A stretch of 64,000 nt of DNA. Source: Thamnaconus septentrionalis (taxonomy: Eukaryota; Chordata; Actinopteri; Tetraodontiformes; Monacanthidae). The stretch is taken from positions 7,090,466 through 7,154,465 of the forward strand of contig CM020514.1 of NCBI GenBank assembly GCA_009823395.1, given 5' to 3'. The translations under genes were made by a program, and so were the position numbers. Shown piece after piece: positions 63,862 through 64,000 of this stretch (within the stretch, counting starts at the first letter, position 1; each line of letters starts with the position of its first letter). The notes beneath the pieces are model-generated. The model ran no database searches, was not told the origin of the DNA, and worked only from the letters and a program-made list of their open reading frames with translations.

Positions 63862-64000
63862 GTATAGTCACATTCAGTGCCGATTGGGATTACTCCATAA
63901 AAGTAATCCAACTACTGATTACTCCTTAAAAGTAATCTAATTGCTTCTTTAACGACTTTGTTTTAGTATTCAATTACTTATTACTGATCACTTTAGTTAA
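63862..64000. mobile_element. Decayed DNA transposon end, cut by the window edge
   Basis: GGGATTACTCCATAAAAGTAATCCAACTACTGATTACTCC and repeated AAAGTAATC/CAATTACTTATTACT words resemble the element at 6060-6600. The right end is beyond the window. Confidence 0.45.

Larger units (their letters stand above)
48106..64000. other. Apparent intergenic region downstream of sema5b
   Basis: I recognise no protein domain or RNA gene in these 15.9 kb on either strand. Open frames are short and trace microsatellites or low-complexity sequence. Contents listed separately: duplicated blocks (49565-49700), microsatellites, a degenerate tandem array (52085-52780), an exon-like segment (53376-53454), an inverted dispersed repeat copy (60752-60919), a short MITE (61762-61919) and a transposon end (63862-64000). 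It could be part of an intron of another gene. Confidence 0.6.

Noticed and set aside
48106..64000. Search for a neighbouring gene
   Set aside because: No domain-bearing exon was recognised on either strand; absence of recognition is not proof of absence.
1..64000. tRNA genes, CRISPR arrays, prophage or bacterial operons
   Set aside because: No cloverleaf-compatible A/B box pair, no spaced direct repeat array with unique spacers, and no dense coding; regular dinucleotide and tetranucleotide arrays are microsatellites.

Overview
This is a vertebrate, most likely percomorph teleost, genomic window. The evidence is a split gene with short GT-AG exons and small to mid-sized introns, very many di-, tri- and tetranucleotide microsatellites, several short hAT-type MITEs with 8-bp target duplications, and a fragment resembling a fish tRNA-derived SINE. 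No prokaryotic gene organisation is present.

The only gene I can support is the 3' two thirds of a class 5 semaphorin on the + strand. Fourteen exons (6723-6858 to 45303-45479) join in a single open frame with compatible splice phases. They encode 774 residues plus a stop: the C-terminal part of the sema domain, a PSI domain, seven thrombospondin type 1 repeats (TSRs), a short juxtamembrane exon, one transmembrane helix and a cytoplasmic tail. The tail ([13 protein letters not shown], then LNKNNL, then [13 protein letters not shown]) and the juxtamembrane VILPAS identify it as SEMA5B rather than SEMA5A. Which teleost duplicate it is (sema5ba or sema5bb) cannot be decided from the window. The start codon, signal peptide and first part of the sema domain lie upstream of base 1.

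Layout: 1-6722 is intron with two decayed transposon-like repeats; 6723-8871 holds three sema-domain exons, with a clean hAT MITE in the second intron; 8872-22196 is a 13.3-kb intron with microsatellites and an inverted CAG/CTG pair; 22197-37337 carries the PSI exon and seven TSR exons; 40753-45479 carries the juxtamembrane, transmembrane and tail exons; 45480 to about 48.1 kb is a 2.6-kb 3'UTR with long AT and GT tracts, ending at AATAAA (48079-48084). From about 48.1 to 64 kb I recognise no gene. That part contains microsatellites, a degenerate tandem array, transposon fragments and one unidentified exon-like segment.

The most interesting non-coding signals are: a dispersed repeat family with a palindromic CCTTTGTGATGTCACAAAGG end and a second conserved block about 130-160 bp away, seen in many copies in both orientations; a tandem 5' splice site on the transmembrane exon abutting a (GA)n tract; a 150-bp tandem duplication just before the last exon; and the structured 3'UTR. 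I found no convincing unknown protein system.
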